A stretch of 16,406 nucleotides of DNA from an uncultured Slackia sp. (GTDB taxonomy: Bacteria > Actinomycetota > Coriobacteriia > Coriobacteriales > Eggerthellaceae), in assembly GCA_934646845.1 (NCBI GenBank), contig CAKUEV010000021.1:1-16406 (forward strand). The letters run 5' to 3'. The translations under genes and the position numbers were made by a program. A model generated the notes under the pieces. The model did no database searches. It saw nothing but the letters and a program-made list of their open reading frames with translations, and was not told the origin of the DNA. This document shows, piece after piece, positions 13,836 through 16,406 of the stretch (the first letter of the stretch is position 1; each line of letters opens with the position of its first letter).

Positions 13836-13910
13836 GCACATGGGGTGGGGCGGCGGCGCTTTGCATCGGCCAAAAAAATGGGCCGCAATTTCTACGACCC
13901 GTCGAAGCCT

Positions 13911-14783
13911 TTAGTCGTATATCTCGAGCAAATGTTCGTGGTGGCGACGCTTGGATTCATACATATCCAGATCGGCCTGGTGCAGTACTGCTAAGAAGTC
14001 GTCGTCGGGCGACTCCATGACAGCAATACCTATCGAAACGCTGATGGGCCGGTCTTCTATGGAAAGCGTATTTGCCGTGATGATAAGCTGCTCGAGGATC
14101 TCGTCGGCTTGCTCGCGCGTGCAGCTAGGAACAATGACGCTGAATTCGTCGCCGCCTACGCGAAAGGCCAGGGCCCGCGATGGTTTTGCCAAATTGAGTA
14201 ACATGGCCGTGCTGCGAATAAGCTCGTCACCGGCATCGTGTCCAAAGCTGTCGTTGAACATTTTCAAATGGTCGCAATCGGCCGCAATAATGCTGATGGG
14301 GAATTCGGTATTGGACAGTTCGTTACGCGTCCATTCATCGAATGCTCGACGGTTTAGAAGCCCGGTCAAGTCGTCTGTGCGCGCATACCGTTCCAGCTTC
14401 TGGCGCATCAACTCTTGCTCGGTGATGTTATTGATCAGTCCCACGATGCCGATAATGTTTCCGTTATCATCGTGCACGGGGTTCTTAATAAGCTCGAGGT
14501 ATTCGACTTGGTCGCCGTTCTGCTCTTGAATCACGTACGAAACGCCCTCGCCCGTTTTCAGAATGTGACGGTCTTGCTCCATGGCAAGCAGCGCGTTTTC
14601 TTTATTCTTGCGAATGTCCAAATCGGTTTTGCCTTTTATGCTCCAATTTGGGTCTTCGGGATGTTCGATATGGGCCCAATGGTGCGTGGCGAAAACGTAT
14701 TTTCCCTCTGTATCTTTGTAGTAAACACACGACGGCAGTGCTTTGATGATTTTTTCGAAGGCTGCCAGATTGGTTTCCGACAT
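13911..14783 (-). CDS. PAS-GGDEF diguanylate cyclase
   Basis: This 290-residue soluble signalling protein probably makes cyclic di-GMP from two GTP. A PAS-type sensor domain covers about residues 5-122 (CVYYKDTEGKYVFAT early, then VHDDNGNIIGIVGLINNIT). The cyclase domain starts at DDLTGLLNRRAF (137-148), has the metal-site aspartates in ADCDHLKMFND (168-178) and an intact GGDEF at 210-214. The RxxD inhibitory site expected nine residues before the motif reads PSRA (201-204), so product inhibition at that site is unlikely. No membrane segment or signal peptide is visible. ATG with a GGGGAG ribosome site ten bases upstream. The PAS ligand is unknown. Confidence 0.93.
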   Translation of the reverse strand: MSETNLAAFEKIIKALPSCVYYKDTEGKYVFATHHWAHIEHPEDPNWSIKGKTDLDIRKNKENALLAMEQDRHILKTGEGVSYVIQEQNGDQVEYLELIKNPVHDDNGNIIGIVGLINNITEQELMRQKLERYARTDDLTGLLNRRAFDEWTRNELSNTEFPISIIAADCDHLKMFNDSFGHDAGDELIRSTAMLLNLAKPSRALAFRVGGDEFSVIVPSCTREQADEILEQLIITANTLSIEDRPISVSIGIAVMESPDDDFLAVLHQADLDMYESKRRHHEHLLEIYD

Positions 14784-15157
14784 ATACGGTCAGCTCCCCT
14801 GACTGATGGACTGTTGGCCCCAGCGATGCCTCTGCGCCTGGCGCTCCTCCTGCATGCACGTTTTTATTATACCTTATTGCATCGCTATTGCGCGCGTTGG
14901 TCGGCGTTCGGGCAATCTGAGCGCGACGTTCCGCCCTGCCGAGCCATGTATATCATGGTCGACGATATTTCTGAATAGCCTTACGGCATCCCTTGTTTGT
15001 TACAGTCGTGTTACAGGGTGCGCATTTGGTGCATTCCCAGTGCCATTTACGGGGTTTGTCTGGGTATATGTGTCTTCGCGTCTTAAAATTATGCGCCTGA
15101 CGGAATTCGGCCCGCGCGCGTTCCGAAGCGCGCGGGTTTTTCTATAAAGGGGGTATT
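14784..15157. other. Divergent intergenic region
   Basis: This 374-bp space separates the cyclase from the oxidoreductase gene and must carry promoters for both. TAAAAT at 15084-15089 is a possible -10 box for the right gene, without a clear -35 box. A terminator hairpin occupies its right end. No gene is supported; an 18-codon frame at 15091 has no ribosome site. Confidence 0.5.
15111..15143 (+). terminator. Terminator hairpin just before the oxidoreductase ribosome site
   Basis: CCCGCGCGC and GCGCGCGGG form a perfect 9-bp stem with an 8-base loop, followed by five T. The ribosome site AAAGGGGG starts four bases later and the ATG fifteen bases later. Either it insulates the gene from upstream transcripts, or it is a leader attenuator. 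Confidence 0.8.
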
Positions 15158-16406
15158 ATGACCAAACTTTCCGTGGCCGTGAAAGGGGCGAGCGACTCGG
15201 GCGTATCGGCTGAACTCGAAGCCTATGCTCGGCGCATTTCGGCAACGCCCCCGGGCATGTGCCCGGTCGCCTCACAGCTGACGCTGCTCGAGACTGGCGC
15301 GGCTCAAACGTGCGGCAAGTGCGTGCCGTGCCGCGATGGCCTGCCCCAGCTTGCCTCGCTGGTGCGCAGCATTCTCGACTGCAAGGCGACGGCCGCCGAT
15401 CTCGACCGCGCCCGCGTTTTGGCGGAAATGATTCGCGATGCCTCCGACTGTGCTATTGGCTATGAAGCCGCGGCCCAATTCCTGGCGGGCCTTAAAGCCC
15501 ACGCCGACGAATATGCGAGCCACATCGAAAATCACGCTTGCACCGAAGGCACCGAGCAGAAGGTTCCGTGCGAGGCGCTGTGCCCAGCGCATGTGAACGT
15601 GCCGGCCTATATCGCGCTTGTTGCGGCGGGTGATTACGCTGGCGCCGTGAACATGGTGCGCAAAGACAACCCGCTGCCCACCGCATGCGCGCTCGTGTGC
15701 GAGCATCCGTGCGAGCGCCGTTGTCGCCGTGGCTTGCTCGACGCCCCCATCAATATTCGCGGCATCAAGAAATTCGCGGTCGATTCCTGTGCGGCCGACA
15801 AGGCTCCCGTGCCTAAGCGGTCGGCCCAAACCAACCGTCGCGTTGCGGTGATTGGCGGCGGCCCCAGCGGTTTGACCTGCGCATATTTTCTTTCGCTCAT
15901 GGGTCACAACGTAGTGATTTTCGAGGCCCGCAAGCACCTCGGCGGCATGCTGCGCTACGGCATTCCCGCATATCGCTTGCCTCGCGAGCGTCTTGATGAA
16001 GACATCAACGCCATTCTCGCCGTGGGCGGCATCGAGGTTCGCCTCGAAACGAAGGTCGACACCCAGGCCATGGCTGAGCTGCAAAACGAATTCGATGCCG
16101 TGTATGTTGCCATCGGCGCTCAAAAGGGCAAAGGCCTGCGCATCGACGGCGCGAAGGCCGAGGGCGTCATTTCCGCCGTTGATCTGCTGGGTCGCATCGG
16201 CGATGGCGATTACCCCGATTTCACCGGCAAACGCGTGGCCGTCATTGGCGGCGGCAACGTTGCCATGGACTGCGTGCGCACGGCGGTGCGCGCCGGTGCC
16301 GACGAGGTGTCGTGCGTCTACCGTCGCCGCGTAGCCGACATGACCGCGCTCGACGCCGAAATTGAAAGCGCCATTGCCGAAGGCGTGGAAATGATCACGC
16401 TCGAAT
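15158..16406 (+). CDS. NuoF-type Fe-S / GltD-type NAD(P)-FAD oxidoreductase (3' end beyond window)
   Basis: The first 416 residues of a large electron-transfer protein are visible. Residues 52-58 (CGKCVPC) with C98 match the [4Fe-4S] site of NuoF-type subunits. C138, C142 and then C177, C181, C185, C189 form the two-cluster region of glutamate-synthase small subunit (GltD) proteins. An FAD fold follows (VIGGGPSG, 231-238; LGGMLRYGIPAYRLP, 261-275), then an NAD(P) fold (VIGGGNVAMDC, 362-372). Proteins of this build move electrons between NAD(P)H and ferredoxin, hydrogenase or formate dehydrogenase partners; the partner is not visible here. ATG with an AAAGGGGG ribosome site, close behind a terminator hairpin. 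Confidence 0.85.
   Translation, partial: MTKLSVAVKGASDSGVSAELEAYARRISATPPGMCPVASQLTLLETGAAQTCGKCVPCRDGLPQLASLVRSILDCKATAADLDRARVLAEMIRDASDCAIGYEAAAQFLAGLKAHADEYASHIENHACTEGTEQKVPCEALCPAHVNVPAYIALVAAGDYAGAVNMVRKDNPLPTACALVCEHPCERRCRRGLLDAPINIRGIKKFAVDSCAADKAPVPKRSAQTNRRVAVIGGGPSGLTCAYFLSLMGHNVVIFEARKHLGGMLRYGIPAYRLPRERLDEDINAILAVGGIEVRLETKVDTQAMAELQNEFDAVYVAIGAQKGKGLRIDGAKAEGVISAVDLLGRIGDGDYPDFTGKRVAVIGGGNVAMDCVRTAVRAGADEVSCVYRRRVADMTALDAEIESAIAEGVEMITLE

Noticed and set aside
15091..15147. An 18-codon frame (MRLTEFGPRAF...) spanning the terminator before the oxidoreductase gene, with four Arg codons
   Set aside because: No ribosome site precedes it, the frame includes the terminator itself, and Arg codons are expected from its GC-rich hairpin. 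Not comparable to the argG leader.
1..16406. CRISPR array, toxin-antitoxin pair, restriction system or prophage genes
   Set aside because: No spaced short repeats, no small paired genes and no phage, nuclease or integrase motifs were found; only remnants of integration are visible.

Overview
The window looks like chromosomal DNA of a Gram-positive actinobacterium, most likely class Coriobacteriia, family Eggerthellaceae. This is an inference from moderately high G+C with G/C-rich third codon positions, AGGAGG-type ribosome sites, CCA-encoding tRNA genes, and the gene set: a DUF1667/glycerol-3-phosphate-dehydrogenase-like module, a large FAD flavoprotein remnant and a NuoF-GltD-type oxidoreductase. 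I cannot name a genus.

Layout. The left edge (1-467) holds the first codons of a minus-strand gene and a non-coding stretch with a 194-bp MITE-like inverted-repeat element. Next come a minus-strand TSUP/TauE-type exporter, a divergent aspartate/glutamate racemase family gene, a degenerate class-IV aminotransferase homologue with an acidic insert, a second inverted-repeat element, and an M19 dipeptidase. Racemase, aminotransferase homologue and dipeptidase could all act on D-amino acids or D-containing peptides, but only proximity suggests this. The two-gene unit 4961-8705 encodes a GlpA-like dehydrogenase fused to a second FAD/NAD(P) oxidoreductase, followed by DUF1667; these are usually three separate genes.

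The centre (8790-12192) is the argG-argH arginine biosynthesis locus. Its leader is the most interesting part of the window. It has a good promoter, a 31-codon ORF with a strong Shine-Dalgarno sequence and eight Arg codons (five of them CGA, a codon absent from argG), and then a terminator. It also has mutually exclusive pairings that could form an antiterminator. This is the architecture of ribosome-mediated attenuation, here apparently responding to arginine. TGCAT-type palindromes upstream of the promoter may be repressor sites. A further terminator-like hairpin separates argG from argH.

The right part (12346-13840) is a tRNA region: tRNA-Lys(TTT), tRNA-Gln(TTG) and tRNA-Thr(CGT). A perfect 58-bp direct repeat begins inside tRNA-Gln and brackets a 139-bp scar, as expected from a lost integrative element. 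Behind tRNA-Thr lies a flavoprotein fragment truncated at both ends. A PAS-GGDEF diguanylate cyclase (minus strand) follows. The window ends inside a NuoF-type iron-sulfur/GltD-type flavin oxidoreductase gene that has a terminator hairpin directly in front of its ribosome site.
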